A stretch of DNA of 64,000 bases from assembly GCA_013433145.1 (NCBI GenBank), contig CM024190.1:6031620-6095619 (forward strand). Direction: 5' to 3'. Shown in pieces: positions 52,407 through 63,999 of this stretch. This stretch comes from Ascaris suum (lineage: Eukaryota; Nematoda; Chromadorea; Rhabditida; Ascarididae). The position numbers were made by a program, and so were the translations under genes. The stretch's first letter is position 1. Every line of letters starts with the position of its first letter. The notes under the pieces are model-generated. The model made no database searches, was not told where the DNA came from, and worked only from the letters and a program-made list of their open reading frames with translations.

Positions 52407-55400
52407 GTACTGATTCATGATCATATCGGATGGCAAGAACTCTTCACATCTTATTTCTTATTGTCATTGCAGTTTTGGTGCAAATATTGGGAACTTGGCG
52501 AGAAGTGGTTTTTTTTTTGATTGCTGGACAGCTAAAGAATATGCTTCACTTAAGCCAGAAATGTAACCTAGGCGCATCACTGAAAGAAGAGAAACCTCGA
52601 TGGGCATATTTACAGACTACTGGGGTCACATAACTGGGACTTTTTTATGCAATGTTTATTGTATTATACTCTGCGAGATTTTCTGAGCGTGTAGAGCTTT
52701 GGGGAGATGTAACTGTACAATCCTTGTACAATCCTTATAGAACACCTACGAAGTGTCAAGTGATTTCCGATTCTTCCAAAGAAAATGGGAAGTGCCGTTT
52801 AAAGGCGGTTTTTTTTACCCATTTCTGACATCCAGCCTAATATGTTCAGAGCAATCCAGAAAAAAAGTCGCAGTTATGTTTATAGCAATGACAACAATTT
52901 AAAGAATGGCTGTGGAAGAGCATTGCTTAAAAGATAAAGCTAGAAATTATTGTAATATATCCAGACTCTCTCCTACAGATGCATCCCGAGGGTTAAATTA
53001 CCGTATGCTGAATTTTGACATGCATTTCGTTGCTTCAAATTAAATCTCATGTTGTTACCGACTTATCTCTCGGCTGAATATGCAGATCGAGCTAAAGAGG
53101 TTGGTAGCGCTAAATGCACAAGCAATGAATATTCCGGTGGATTTGAATTCATGGTACCGAGTGGAGGCTTAATAATTTTTTCGAAAGACACGCGCGCGAA
53201 GTTTTCATTATCATCTTGAGCTTCTATCTGTATGAGTTGCGGTCGCTGAATGCCGCTTGGATTGTTCTGAAGCGTTCTAGTGGTGCATTGATGGGTGAAG
53301 TTGGCACTGTGCACGCTTCATTTGTTGTTGTCTTGGGCTACTAAGATTAAGGTGATCGCTCACGCTCTGGTACTTCGAGTGACCATCCAGCTCTCATGAG
53401 ATTTGGATGCGACTTCCCAGAGACCTCCAGTGCTCCATCAGCGCCGTCAGAACGATGCCGATTCATGTACCTGTGAGGGACACTTCATATTTTGCCAAAG
53501 CCGAGCCACGAGAGTAGTTGACGCTGTACAGAGGCGCACAGATGATGTCATCGCTTGGGCTGATGTAGCTTCGGACTGCAGCTTCTTGAGTTGATGCGTT
53601 CGTAACATTTACTGCTGTTGTACCGTCTCAACCTTGTTCACAGTCTGGGCAATACTTATGTCCGTATCAGCAAAGAGGATCATCTTTCGAGTTTTGGCTA
53701 ATGTCGTAGTGCGAGATCGATCTTCCATAGATTCAGTGGCTAGTTTATTTCCTTCATTTACTTTGTAAGTGTATCATTATGCTGACTAACGTAGCATTGC
53801 TTTTCCTGTCAAATACCGATCTAATGCCGGAGTCTACACCGCCGTTGTCGTTTCAACGATTCATCCTCACTGAGCGTAGATATTTCGCCACAAGGATGTC
53901 GTTTGAACTACATTTTAGACGGGTCGACGATTCAGATGCTTGAGTGCGCGTACACACAGCGAGGCATTTGATGTTTCTATCGATAGCAGTTCACTGTCAT
54001 TAGCATAGGTAGCGTTCTATTTAACATGCGACTCATGCTTTTTCGCCTTGTAAGAGTACTATGTTACAAACGTAATCGTTTGCATCTTCTTCAGTACCTC
54101 GAACAGTCGTCGAGTGTTTAGAGGTCACTTGATGAAAAATAGCGCGTACAATATCTTCGTACACAGCATTATTGTTGAATGGAGCATGTGAGACTGATCT
54201 AATTGAACGTCGGATCCGTTGTGATAATCGTAGGTGACGTAGTTAGTGGTGTTCGGCGTTGCTCTCGCTCATCTATGTGATTGTAAATAGCTAATAATCT
54301 TGTTGTTCCTGCCGCATTGGAGTTGCATCCATAATTGTTGTTTCTAGTGACACGATCATTTCATTTACGTTTGCTAGAACTGGAAGCGACGTCGACTAGA
54401 GCGAATGGAACAGTGCTGGATACCAGAAAGCAGTGCAGAGTTACATCAAAGCAGAAATGAAATAGTGAAAGTGGGAATTTGAATGGTTTTGACAGTAGAA
54501 TCGGCAAACACGGACAGGGACTTAAAGATAACTTTGCGAATATATGGCATTTGTAGGCTGTTTATTTGTTTCATTTATTTCATTTATTTCAGGTCGAGGA
54601 GTATATGGCCCAGCTTCCTAATCATGTCGTTCCACGAGTGAATAGCAGCGGTGAGAAATACCGAGAGAAGCAACTAATGCTTCAGGTTTACTGCATCTTT
54701 CTTTACCACACACCTTTCTTATTGTGGATGAGTATGTCGCTTTATTTGACGGTGGCAACAGGAGCGATATTATTCAATCTTTGCCAGTAATCGCTCGTTT
54801 ATAATTTTTTCCTTGCGCTGTGGTTGAAATATCTATAGAGGAGCAATACAGAAATAAGCATTCCCCCCCCCCCCCTCCCCCTTGAGATGTTTTTTGATAA
54901 CGCTTAAGCAGTTCATTGAGATTAGACAAATAAGCTTTGTGTTGTTGCCCCTTCATATGCTTATAATAATATGTGCTGATAAAATGAGGCTTTTATTCTC
55001 TTGGCAGTGAAGTATAAACTTCCTAGACTATTTTACGCCGGTGGTTTCGAAAATGCGATCGGTTTTTTTTTTCTTAGACGTCCAGTTTCCTAAAAATTTC
55101 CAGACAGGTTTATAAATTTTTCGAAACCTTTTCACTGCGAGAAATCAAAACTTTTTTATGTGTTGTTGGATTTACTTGAAAACGAAGTGCCAAGGATATT
55201 TGCATGGAGGGTTGTGTTGAAATGTTTTGCTGTCCAAAAAAATTTCCCCTCATCTGTAGATTTCCACCCAAATGAGCAAGATTTGCTTTTTTTTTTTCAT
55301 TGAACGAAATTATATCGTGTTCAATATATCTTGATCACTCCACATGTTTTAAATGCATCTGACCATGTTGGTTTGAGGCATCTGAATTTTCTGACGTTAT

Positions 55401-58192
55401 ATGGAAAGCTTCTTGAAAATTTCACCATCTAGCAAAATCATATGGAAGTAATCGTCACATTGTGGATCGTTCAGTTTTGTTGGAGAATGAGTGGCGAATA
55501 GGCTACATTACGTTTTTCGAGTAATTCGAAGAAGCTTTTTTCAATTCAAAAGTTATGCTGAGTATTGAGAATTCACTTTTTCAACGGCCAGCTGGAAACC
55601 CATAAAAAGAAATGGACAATCGTTCCTTTGAATCTTTTATGGCAATGTCATCTAGACAACTAATTTCCAATACAATCAAGCTCTTCAGAGGAAAATTTTG
55701 ATTTCTATTTACTAAGCAATAAAAAAAACGAACTTGCAAGGGTTATCACATAATCAAAAGAACAGACTTTCTAAAATAAAACGGATCGGAGTTTTACGAT
55801 CTTCACTTAAGCCAGTTTAGCAAAATTGTGCATCAGTCTTTATGTGATAAATAAGGCATGCTTTTCACTTGTGCGTAAATACGCATTTTTAATCAATTTG
55901 AGAGAAAATTTCTCGATTCGCAAGAATCAGTCTCATATCGTTGAGTCGCTCATGAAAATTTTCAAAACACGATATTTTGAGTCTAATTTAGGTGCCCACA
56001 AAATATAAACTCTTGCGCTTAACAAATCTGAAATTTTCCCAGTGTTTTTTCGTAAAACTTTTTTAAAATGCTAAAGAAATGTCTGAAAAAAAAGCAAATT
56101 AGGTTTTCGAAACAAGCATCAGAAACTGCATAGTGAAATTAAGTTCACTTCTGTTGAAAGTTAAATTGTGACCAATGCAGTTATTTTATCGAGTAATAAG
56201 AAGAGATGAATGTGTTTCCTTTAATTGCAAACTCGATTTTCGTCGTCGGTAGAGTTCACGCTCGCTAATACGCAGTGCTTTTTGCCTGGATATTTTGCAG
56301 AAATTAGTGTACAGTTCAAAATCCCACTAATTTATTATCTTTCAGCAAAAAAGGTAAGCACAAGATACTTCTAGATCACCTCCGGTCTGTGAAATTGGCG
56401 CATTTTGAATGACACAATAATTTCAGCAAAATCAGCGCTTTACTTGTCTTTCGATGTTCAGTAGAGTAAGTAGTAATCGGATCACTACGTTCAGGTCGTC
56501 GGGCTTGCTAGTTTGATACTGTGCTCAGCAAGCTGGAAAACAAAAACAATTTCTCGGCACTTTTTTACCACCTTTTTTTGAGAGTATTAGAGCAGCTGTT
56601 ATGCTGATATTCGTGGCAAAAATTTCTGTACACTAGTTTTACCTTAAAACCGAGTGTTCTACTATCGAGTTACAAAATTCGTGATTTTTTAAGCCTTTCA
56701 CTTTCTTCCAACTTCATTGCTAATTTTGTAATTAGCCGAAAATATTAGCGTGCAATGGCCCCTTTCGATGAATTGTTGTAAGTCAAAAAGTCTTATTTTA
56801 TAGTGAAATTTATTGTCCATATGTGACTATATTTTTTATTTTATTGCTTCCCATGATATATTTTGACTTATCCTGTTTTCAGTTACCGCGGCAAGACCTC
56901 TCTGTTGCTTACTGCAAACATTTGGCGAATGCTGTTGAGCGTAAAGTTTACGACGAGTTTATTAACGCCCGCAATGAGATCGCTCTGGATATTGGCTTCG
57001 TTTGCCCTAATATTCCCAAGCAAATGGTTCGTGCAAGATCGTATTTTTGTTGCCATTAGGAAGACATCAGCATGAATCAGTAAAGACGAACACACCCACA
57101 TAGTCAGGCTCTCTATATTCAACTCTCATCTATCCTTTATGTGATTTTTTGTTGATAGCACTTTCGCGCAAATTCAGGGCAGGTAGGCAAGTAGATGCTG
57201 ACTTACTTTCGCCCTAACTGAGATGATGTTTGCATTTTGCGCAATGGTGTCGGGACACAAAAGTGCAGAAATCAGAAATTTTTTTTCGGACACATAATTG
57301 TTGTGTTGAAGTCTGTGTATATTTAAGGAGTGCAGGAAATGCAATGGAGTGCTGGAGAAAAATGAGATGGCTGTTATGGCACCGAAACTGGGCGACAACT
57401 GCGGTTGGCATCCGGCCTGCTTCATATGCCACACTTGTGAACAGGTAAACATACACTCTCACATACACCTACTTGTTTGTAGAGGTTAACGTGACAAGCA
57501 GTTGCTCTTTCGCATTCGAGTAGGATTTGTTGTGTCGAGATTAGGTGTGGGCTCGAGAATGGTTTTAATCTGCAATTTGTTGTGATGAATCGCGATAAGC
57601 GCTCGCTCTTCATATACCTCTCGTAGCACTGAATGACTTCATGCGAAATGGGTAAAACTTTGATTTAGAATGTGCGCTTACCTGTGCCTCTTACATTCTT
57701 CCTCGCTTAAGGATCGGTTCATGTCAGTCTTTATAATTTTTATTGAAACTGCCCATGAACATTTCGCTTCAGCGACTGAATTGGTTATGATGCATGCTAC
57801 TCGTGTTGTCAACTTTCCGCTGTCTAAAAGAAGAAGAAGAAGACAGTTTCTCACTGGCTTTAAGGGCACCTTCTTCAGACACGTTTTTGAGCACGGCCTG
57901 AATATTTGAAAATCATTACAGTTTAGTGTTTTTATATTCATATTCATCTTGAGCTTTCCACATAAACCTTTTTAGTATCATTTTCTACCGCTCTCTTATG
58001 CAATGTGCCAAAGACAGGAGGTGCCGTTCCCTTTACATTCATGCCTTCAGTTTAAGTTATGCAACGCAAGAATATATTTCAATGTGGTTGCAGTTGCTAA
58101 TCGACCTTACGTATTGTGTGAGGGATGGCCTTATCTACTGTGAAAGACACTATGCTGAACTACACAAGCCGAGGTGTAACGCATGCGATGAG
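52306..58192 (+). CDS. lim-9: LIM-9/Limpet-type PET-LIM protein, N-terminal part (gene continues past window)
   Basis: Five exons (52306-52406, 54593-54685, 56883-57026, 57328-57444, 58094-58192) join in phase 0 to give 183 residues from the ATG at 52311. Residues about 20-111 form a PET domain: GYSWVPPGL near residue 20, then [24 protein letters not shown] and [11 protein letters not shown] complete LIM1 follows, with zinc ligands C113, C116, H139, C142 and C145, C148, C166, H169. LIM2 starts with C178 and C181 in KPRCNACDE. The PET-plus-LIM order and the [10 protein letters not shown] and LLIDLTYC signatures point to the Limpet/LIM-9 branch rather than prickle or testin. Family members are multi-LIM scaffolds; in worms LIM-9 sits in muscle attachment complexes and binds UNC-96/UNC-97-type partners. 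I found no further LIM exon up to 64000, so the rest of the protein (family members have about six LIM domains) lies outside. Domain identity is seen in sequence; muscle function is inferred from the family. Confidence 0.93.
52407..54592 (+). other. lim-9 intron 1 (2186 nt)
   Basis: Intron with GTACTG...TTTCAG ends. It is AT-rich apart from a GC-richer, coding-like block on the opposite strand at about 53340-54440 (listed separately). It also holds an 11-bp tandem duplication of GTACAATCCTT at 52715-52736. Confidence 0.85.
53436..54440 (-). pseudogene. frame-broken coding-like sequence antisense in lim-9 intron 1
   Basis: Reading the minus strand from 54440 downward gives successive coding-looking fragments in different frames. 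One near 54400-54310 contains [20 protein letters not shown]. One near 54250-54045 contains [19 protein letters not shown] and [16 protein letters not shown]. Another near 54020-53920 contains [20 protein letters not shown]. The longest (about 53795-53436) is open except for a single TAA and contains [20 protein letters not shown]. Frame changes and stops over 1 kb suggest a decayed gene or mobile-element ORF. A nested multi-exon gene is possible, since a CTCTAG acceptor precedes the first fragment. I recognise no domain. Confidence 0.3.
54593..54685 (+). CDS. lim-9: lim-9 exon 2 (PET domain)
   Basis: This exon is 93 nt, 31 codons, phase 0 at both ends. The acceptor is TTATTTCAG and the donor CAG|GTTTAC. 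It encodes VEEYMAQLP...[19 protein letters not shown], the central PET segment (family pattern: xYMxxLPxxxxPxxxSxGExYRxKQL). Confidence 0.93.
54686..56882 (+). other. lim-9 intron 2 (2197 nt)
   Basis: Intron with GTTTAC...TTTTCAG ends. It contains a C-rich homopolymer tract (54863-54881). No supported gene, RNA or mobile element was seen in it. Confidence 0.85.
54863..54881. repeat. C13-T-C5 tract in lim-9 intron 2
   Basis: C homopolymer on the coding strand of the intron. Confidence 0.9.
56883..57026 (+). CDS. lim-9: lim-9 exon 3 (end of PET domain)
   Basis: The acceptor is CTGTTTTCAG and the exon opens [14 protein letters not shown]. It contains the Limpet-type [10 protein letters not shown] signature and a short linker before LIM1. 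With the end drawn at 57026 the donor is the weak GTTCGT. An alternative phase-0 donor (GTTTGC) lies earlier, right after ...LDIGF, and would remove about 9 linker residues. The PET part is secure; the exact 3' end is less so. Confidence 0.88.
57027..57327 (+). other. lim-9 intron 3 (301 nt)
   Basis: Short intron joining PET to LIM1. Its donor is weak (GTTCGT) and its acceptor is TTTAAG. Nothing else was identified in it. Confidence 0.75.
57328..57444 (+). CDS. lim-9: lim-9 exon 4 (LIM1, first half)
   Basis: This exon is 117 nt, 39 codons. It starts ECRKCNG and ends [14 protein letters not shown], followed by the donor GTAAAC. It supplies six of the eight LIM1 zinc ligands (C-x2-C-x22-H-x2-C-x2-C-x2-C). 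The acceptor TATTTAAG is weaker than its neighbours but gives the only frame that preserves the zinc finger. Confidence 0.93.
57445..58093 (+). other. lim-9 intron 4 (649 nt)
   Basis: Intron with GTAAAC...TTGCAG ends, splitting LIM1 between its two zinc-binding modules. It contains a short (AAG)n run at 57827-57844. Confidence 0.85.
58094..58192 (+). CDS. lim-9: lim-9 exon 5 (LIM1 end, LIM2 start)
   Basis: The acceptor is GGTTGCAG and the donor GAG|GTGAGT is optimal. The 33 codons give LLIDLTYC, then C-x2-H (C166, H169) completing LIM1, then KPRCNACDE, which opens LIM2. The next expected exon (the LIM2 body with a conserved GEYTKA-like stretch) was not found before the window end. Confidence 0.94.
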
Positions 58193-60049
58193 GTGAGTTT
58201 TTTATTGCTCATCTGCACATAATAACATCTGAAAGCCTTATCTCCGCTATGAAATGACCGGAAACCATACGGTATGCCACTTCGCTATCTAAATACTTTT
58301 TTTTGCTGCTGACTTTATTGTATTTGTGGCTATGTTTCACGAGGAAGAACCGAATCCCTATGCCAGTTTTTTAATCATCCTAATCTCATTGAAAAAGCGG
58401 TTCTGAATTTCTGAGCTGCCGTATTTTGCTCTATCTTTTCTTCGTTTAGGATAATATTGAAGATTGGCTTAGTTTGTTTTGATTTCTTTTTTATGACTTT
58501 ATTTTTGTCCACCTTTGCATAAGAGTCACATATGACAGCTCGCAGAGGTAATTAAGGAAATTAACGACCTGAAAGTCAATTATTCGTAGGTTTCCTTTCA
58601 AAGTGATGCCATACAATCTAATACATTCGTCGTATGCGTTTTCGTTCACGTATAGGGACACTTTTTGCTGGCAGAGCAAAGTCGAGGAAAAAATTTCACC
58701 TTCGTGGATTCTGTACAAATTTGCATGGTTGAGTTTCTGCGATAGATATTTCCATGTTTTTTTTTGCACTTCAGATTTAGCGATGCCATAGTGGATGTGG
58801 CACAATCACAGACGACCTCATTTGAAAGGAAAATTTGTTCCCATGAAAAATGTTTTCATCGCCCGTTCGTTATTTAAGAATCGATGCTATTTTCTCAATT
58901 GTAAAACGCCAAATAGATAAAATTTTTGAGATTAAATGCTTTTGGGCAACTTGATGATGTTTTTCATGTTTTTTTTTTCTCTCTCTCTCTCTCTTTTTGG
59001 TAAAAGCAATATTCTATCGCTTCATCATTTATTCTCTCTTACGAATTTTTTTAATTTTTGAATAATTTCCTTTCAAAAACAATAGTTAGTTTATGCAAAA
59101 TTTACGTGTATTTATGCATAAATAATCGAAACGTTTGCAATTTTCCTTTAAAAAAACATAAAGAAGGGGAAATATTGCAAAAAAATCGGATAAACATGCG
59201 ATCTTTTCCGATACGTCAAATGAAAAAAAAAAGATAGCCTCTGCATTGAACGAAATGTATGTTGAATTTTTCGTTTACAAAACGCAAAAAAAAAAAAAAG
59301 AAAAAAATCAACAACGAACAAATTGTTTTAGTGGTAATTTCAATGAAGGAAATTTTCTCTGAATTTATTCGCACTGAATTGATTTCAATTTGCAGAGATT
59401 TGCTACGTTTAATTCGTTTTTCCATTTCTCTCATCAGATATCGTTAAACGCTAACATTTTCACCTCATGGTACCATAATTGTTGAAACTTATTGTCACAT
59501 CTACGATCGATCAAAAATCACTTGAAAACCTCAGCTGAGAGATGAGAGCTGTGATGATTGTAGACGTTTGCTTCAATCTATAAATCTTTGCGCTCTTCAG
59601 CATCTTTCGTCGTTTTCTTCACCTCTTTCATCGGTTTTTTTTTCTCACCTTATGTTCTCGGCTTCTCCATCTTTTTCCTCACGTCTCATTTGTTAGTATC
59701 TCTTTGAGTCAACTCCTATCATTGATTGGGTAACTTTATCGTCAGGTTTCTTCAAAAAATCAATTGTTTTTGGTAATATCTTATCTTTCTAGATTTTAAT
59801 TGTTATTTGATGAGGCGCTGTATGAACAGCTCTCCTCCCACTTATAACATATTAGAATTATTTACAAATAACCTTTCGGCTTATGAGGAGATCTCTCAGC
59901 GCTGCAGCAGTTGCCATCGAAGGCTGTATGTGGCTTGTTTATCGCTTGCAAAGAGACCACTATCGAAAATGGCTTCCTTCTTTTTGACAACTCACATAAG
60001 TAATCGCGCTGATATTTCATTGATAACACGTTGTACATATACATTCACA

Positions 60050-60141
60050 ATGAACTGCGACGACGATAAGCTCAATAAACTCTTCGTGCCGATCCCTGAA
60101 GCTGAAGTTGTAAATCACCAAATTAAAGTTTCAATAGCAAG
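60050..60141 (+). CDS. candidate first exon, unidentified protein
   Basis: ATG opens MNCDDDKLNKLFVPIPEAEV and runs 30 codons plus 2 to a donor, GCAAG|GTAGAA. The frame is open for a further 81 codons upstream (from 59807), but that part is less protein-like. It lies in the long last intron of lim-9 on the same strand, so it would be a nested gene or a chance ORF. Confidence 0.22.
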
Positions 60142-61390
60142 GTAGAACCTTAGCTGTTTAACCGAATATTTTAAAAGTAAATCATCGTTGCGTATGGGCA
60201 GACCACCTAATTGCAGTCAGTAGACCGATCTTAACAAGCAGATAAGGCCTTCTTTGCCGCTGAACCTCAAATCTGCCGTTCTGAAACGCTGTGTCTGCTG
60301 ATCACGCCTGCCTCATTGCGCTTTTTAACTCATCGGGTGTTGCATCATACGCATCCTCAGTTGGCTACTCAATGTTAGCATTTGATAGATGAAAACCGAT
60401 GAGGTAGATTCTTGCATCGCTTTGCATGCTAATCCCTTCGTTTTCTCACCTACGTTGTCCTCATCATTGATGAGTTAGCATATTGTTGCTCTCCTAGTTG
60501 ACATTTCGTTAGTGCGATTATTGCTCTACATAACAATGTTTCTGCTCTGTTCATTTCTTTCGCAACACACGAAAATATTCTGCACTGTCCCATTTTGGTT
60601 TTCCTCTAAATTTTGCTTTTATTGAGATTCTAACTTTAAAGAAATATCGAACGGATATTTCGTGTACTTATATCCTTTTTCTGACATTAGTGGAACGACA
60701 ATTATTGCAATGGGATACATTCCTGCATCTGCAATGGTGCACATCCTGATGGTCAGTTATGGTAACTCACCGACTTTCCATATTTAGCGGTTAAGCCTTT
60801 TCTTATTCATGACGCTAGCTTAATTGGAAATTTTTCAGTTTTAAATAATTGTATGCTAGCGGCATTTTTAAACTATCGACTGGACGAGGGATCGGCATAA
60901 GCTTTAATGATCGCAGTTAAGCATGCAACTGTTTCTCTACCATAAGCGATTCGCTACAATTAAGCATTATTCACCTGTTCATTTCAATTCCCAAATATTC
61001 TCACAGTTGGACGCAAAACAGTCGCGAAATGTGTGTAATAATTTAGCAATTTGAAGTCGGTTTTTTTTTTCACCGATGTCATTTTCTACCGAACTGTAAT
61101 TTTGCCTTGCATTCCCGCTTACTTCTAAACAGACATGGATAACTCAGGTGGTTTCATATTGTTGACTGGACTGAAGTGTTCCACGTTATTGGGAGATTGA
61201 GCACTGCGTGTGATACAAATCAGTTGCGGACGTGTACGTAATTTGCATTCGATTTCTCGCATCTCAGAGCCTCATTGAGCGGCCTAGTCGGCAAATTGCA
61301 CCTCTCGTCATGTTCTACTTTCTCTTTATTTTTGCTTTTCATTTCGATCCACTGAGCCTCTTACAGCGTTTATTTTATAATAATGAAATC

Positions 61391-61403
61391 GGGGGGGGGG
61401 GGG
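61391..61403. repeat. G13 homopolymer
   Basis: Thirteen G in the long last intron of lim-9. Confidence 0.9.
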
Positions 61404-62851
61404 ACATTGAAAGCGGGAGGGGACTCTACGAAGAAAAGAGTCATTTCCTTCAATAATTACCACTCGCTTTATACAATTAGCACAACCTTTTTAGATATTC
61501 TGCTGTACCAGTGGTTTTCAAATTCTTTTTTTTTTTTTTGAGGGATTTAGAAATCGGTGGTTTTCAAAGCTGTTAAAAATTGACCTCCATCATATGCTAA
61601 TTTGTGTAATAAGCTTTCTTTCTACAATCATATGTGCTATAAACTGCTATCACAAATTCTATTCTGGTTCACAAGTGAATAAAAAAAAATGATGTTTTTA
61701 CCGTTTACAATGATGGCTGGAATGCAATGTGGTAGCGCTCTCTTCTCTTCCCTGTCTCCCTCTTTATTTCTCCTTTTTTGCATCGTCTATTTCCTGTCCA
61801 GTTGAAACTCGGATCGTTTCCGTTAAACTGTCCGAAAACTGAGTCCTATCTTCAGTGTTTTTCCTAACGATTCCTCTCTTATCAGCTTATCTTTTGCTTT
61901 AATTCAGTTGTGATCATGACAATTGCGTATATTTGCACACTTATGCTTTTATGTCTGTTTCCTAGTTCGGTAGCAACTGACGCTTAGAGTTACAACATGA
62001 TCGACACCATAGAATAGCCTCCCATAGCAACTTTAATGTGGTCGCAACAATGTCCACCCGAATGTGAGGCATGTCTAGAAAAATTTGCAAACGTTTTGTG
62101 AAATCCCCTTTGTAGAAAATTTTCAAGCGTGACTGTAACAAAATGAATGCATTATTTTGCACATTTTGGTAATTGTTATGGAGAGAAGAGAGGAGGGATC
62201 TATGAAATTGACTGCTGTTATGCGCGGAAAGCAAAAGCGCATATGGTGGCGACTTCTCTGGCATGCTTTCCCATTTATTTCTGCCAAATCTGTGCAAACT
62301 CGGTTATCTTTTTTTTTCCTTCCTCATCTTTGCTGTTAGCAGTCTGTTTGTTTGATAGATGTGCCATTTTGCGAATGCAATAATTTTATCGAATGTTTTG
62401 CGTAAGATATATCAATAGTGTTCGAACTCTTTACTGATTTAAAAACGGCAGTATTTCTCACTCTTTGCTTTTCATCCCAAACGACTGAAAATATTTTTAT
62501 ATTGGAAAAAAATTTATCGAGGAGATTCTGTCTTGAGTAAATCATAAATTTTTTTTTTTAATTTTAGCGTCTAAAATTCATGGAGAAAATTTTTCAATTA
62601 TAAAGCTTTCAAGGTGAATTTATTTGTTACCTTAGAGAAGTATTTGTTCTCTCACCACTCGAAGTTTTCATATCTTCATCTCGCAGTAACGTAAGGCCAC
62701 AACAGTGTTCGAGATTAGCGCCGCAAGTGGCTACTAGTTTATTGCGAGAGTTTTGCCTGTTACAGGATAAATCTTCTCTGGGTAATGTGTTATGAAGGGA
62801 GCACTTTTGCAATATATAAATGGAATGACCATGTTTTAGATTGTCACATAC

Positions 62852-62895
62852 TTTTGATCTTTTCCCTGATATTTTGGTATTTTGATCTTTTCCCT
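62852..62895. repeat. 16-bp direct repeat, 28-bp period
   Basis: TTTTGATCTTTTCCCT occurs at 62852-62867 and again at 62880-62895. Confidence 0.85.
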
Positions 62896-63085
62896 CATTC
62901 AATTATGACCGTTAGTTGAAGCGAATTTAATTTCTAGATGCACCTATCAGTAAATATGATTTGCAGCTGTCACTATCATTGCCATCACGGTTAATTAACA
63001 TGACTGGGGATGCACTTACCTAAGTATATTTGCATTTACCTTGTCTATTTGAACCTTAGTAAATCTTATATGACATTCCTTACAG

Positions 63086-63242
63086 GTGCGTTGGATTTGC
63101 GTTTTGTTATGGGTGGGATGGGGCGTGTAGCAGCATCCATCAACGAGTTGTTGAAAGTTTGCGGCGCTACAAGGATGAGTGGCAGGAAGATTCTGAGCAA
63201 AGCGCAGCGATACGTCCCAAAACAGATATGCGGGCGAACTAG
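63086..63242 (+). CDS. candidate terminal exon, unidentified protein
   Basis: The acceptor ACATTCCTTACAG is followed by one base and 51 codons to TAG. The peptide opens CVGFAFCYGWDGACSS and continues with a charged stretch, RVVESLRRYKDEWQEDSEQS. A second plus frame and the minus strand are also open across this GC-rich patch, so it may instead be repeat-derived. It shows no LIM spacing and does not continue lim-9. Confidence 0.25.
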
Positions 63243-63987
63243 CAAAGTTTAGCGCTTTTTGACTGACCCGTCCACTTGGGAATTGCGCATTGCGATACAT
63301 GCATACAAAATGCGGCGCCATGAGCTTATACGCTTTTGCATGCATCCCATCGTTAGAAGCTGTTGTGATGTTCTACATTTGAAGAAATAATTTTCGCATT
63401 AGCTTGAACTTTTATCGCTTTTATGCCCACTATGGTGTATTGCTATCGCAAATGCTTTGCTTATTGCACTCTAACACAACTTCTGCTTCTAGACGGATCA
63501 CGCATCCCATTCACTCAGTATTCAACTTGAGCTTTTCAAAGTCATCATGAAATATGACGGTGATAGGTGAGGAGCTGTTAAAATAGATTGAAACACATGC
63601 ATAACATATTGATGGGCACTCAGAAAACGGCATACGTTGTCTTATAACTTGTCACATATGAGCGCCATGCACTTTCAAAGATTACCGTCTGCAGAGCTCA
63701 CTAATTTCCCGTCATTTGCTTCAAATCTCTTGCTTGAACTGGAAGTATTGTATATTGCTGTGTGTATAACGAATACTCCCATGGAGTGGTATTCCTCTAC
63801 ATTTGCTTCCAGAAAGTGTAAAATTATTGCATGAGTAATTAAGGTGTGCCACATGGTGTCTTTGGCTGTTGTCAACCTAGTCGTTATGAATCATAAAGCG
63901 AGGCCAACAGTAGATAGCCTTAGCATGCCACAATTTTATCTAATTGCTTCATCTGTTTGTTTCCATTATTCACATGTCACCTCGTAA

Positions 63988-63999
63988 CCCCCCCCCCCC
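63988..63999. repeat. C12 homopolymer at the window edge
   Basis: The window ends within a C run followed by T. Confidence 0.85.

Noticed and set aside
53640..53690. MILFADTD on the minus strand recalled a reverse-transcriptase FADD box
   Set aside because: The second catalytic Asp is replaced by Thr and no other reverse-transcriptase motif is present around it.
59807..60000. CSSCHRRLYVAC looked like a LIM zinc-knuckle start and a continuation of lim-9
   Set aside because: No H-x2-C or later ligands follow at LIM spacing, and the conserved LIM2 sequence is absent.
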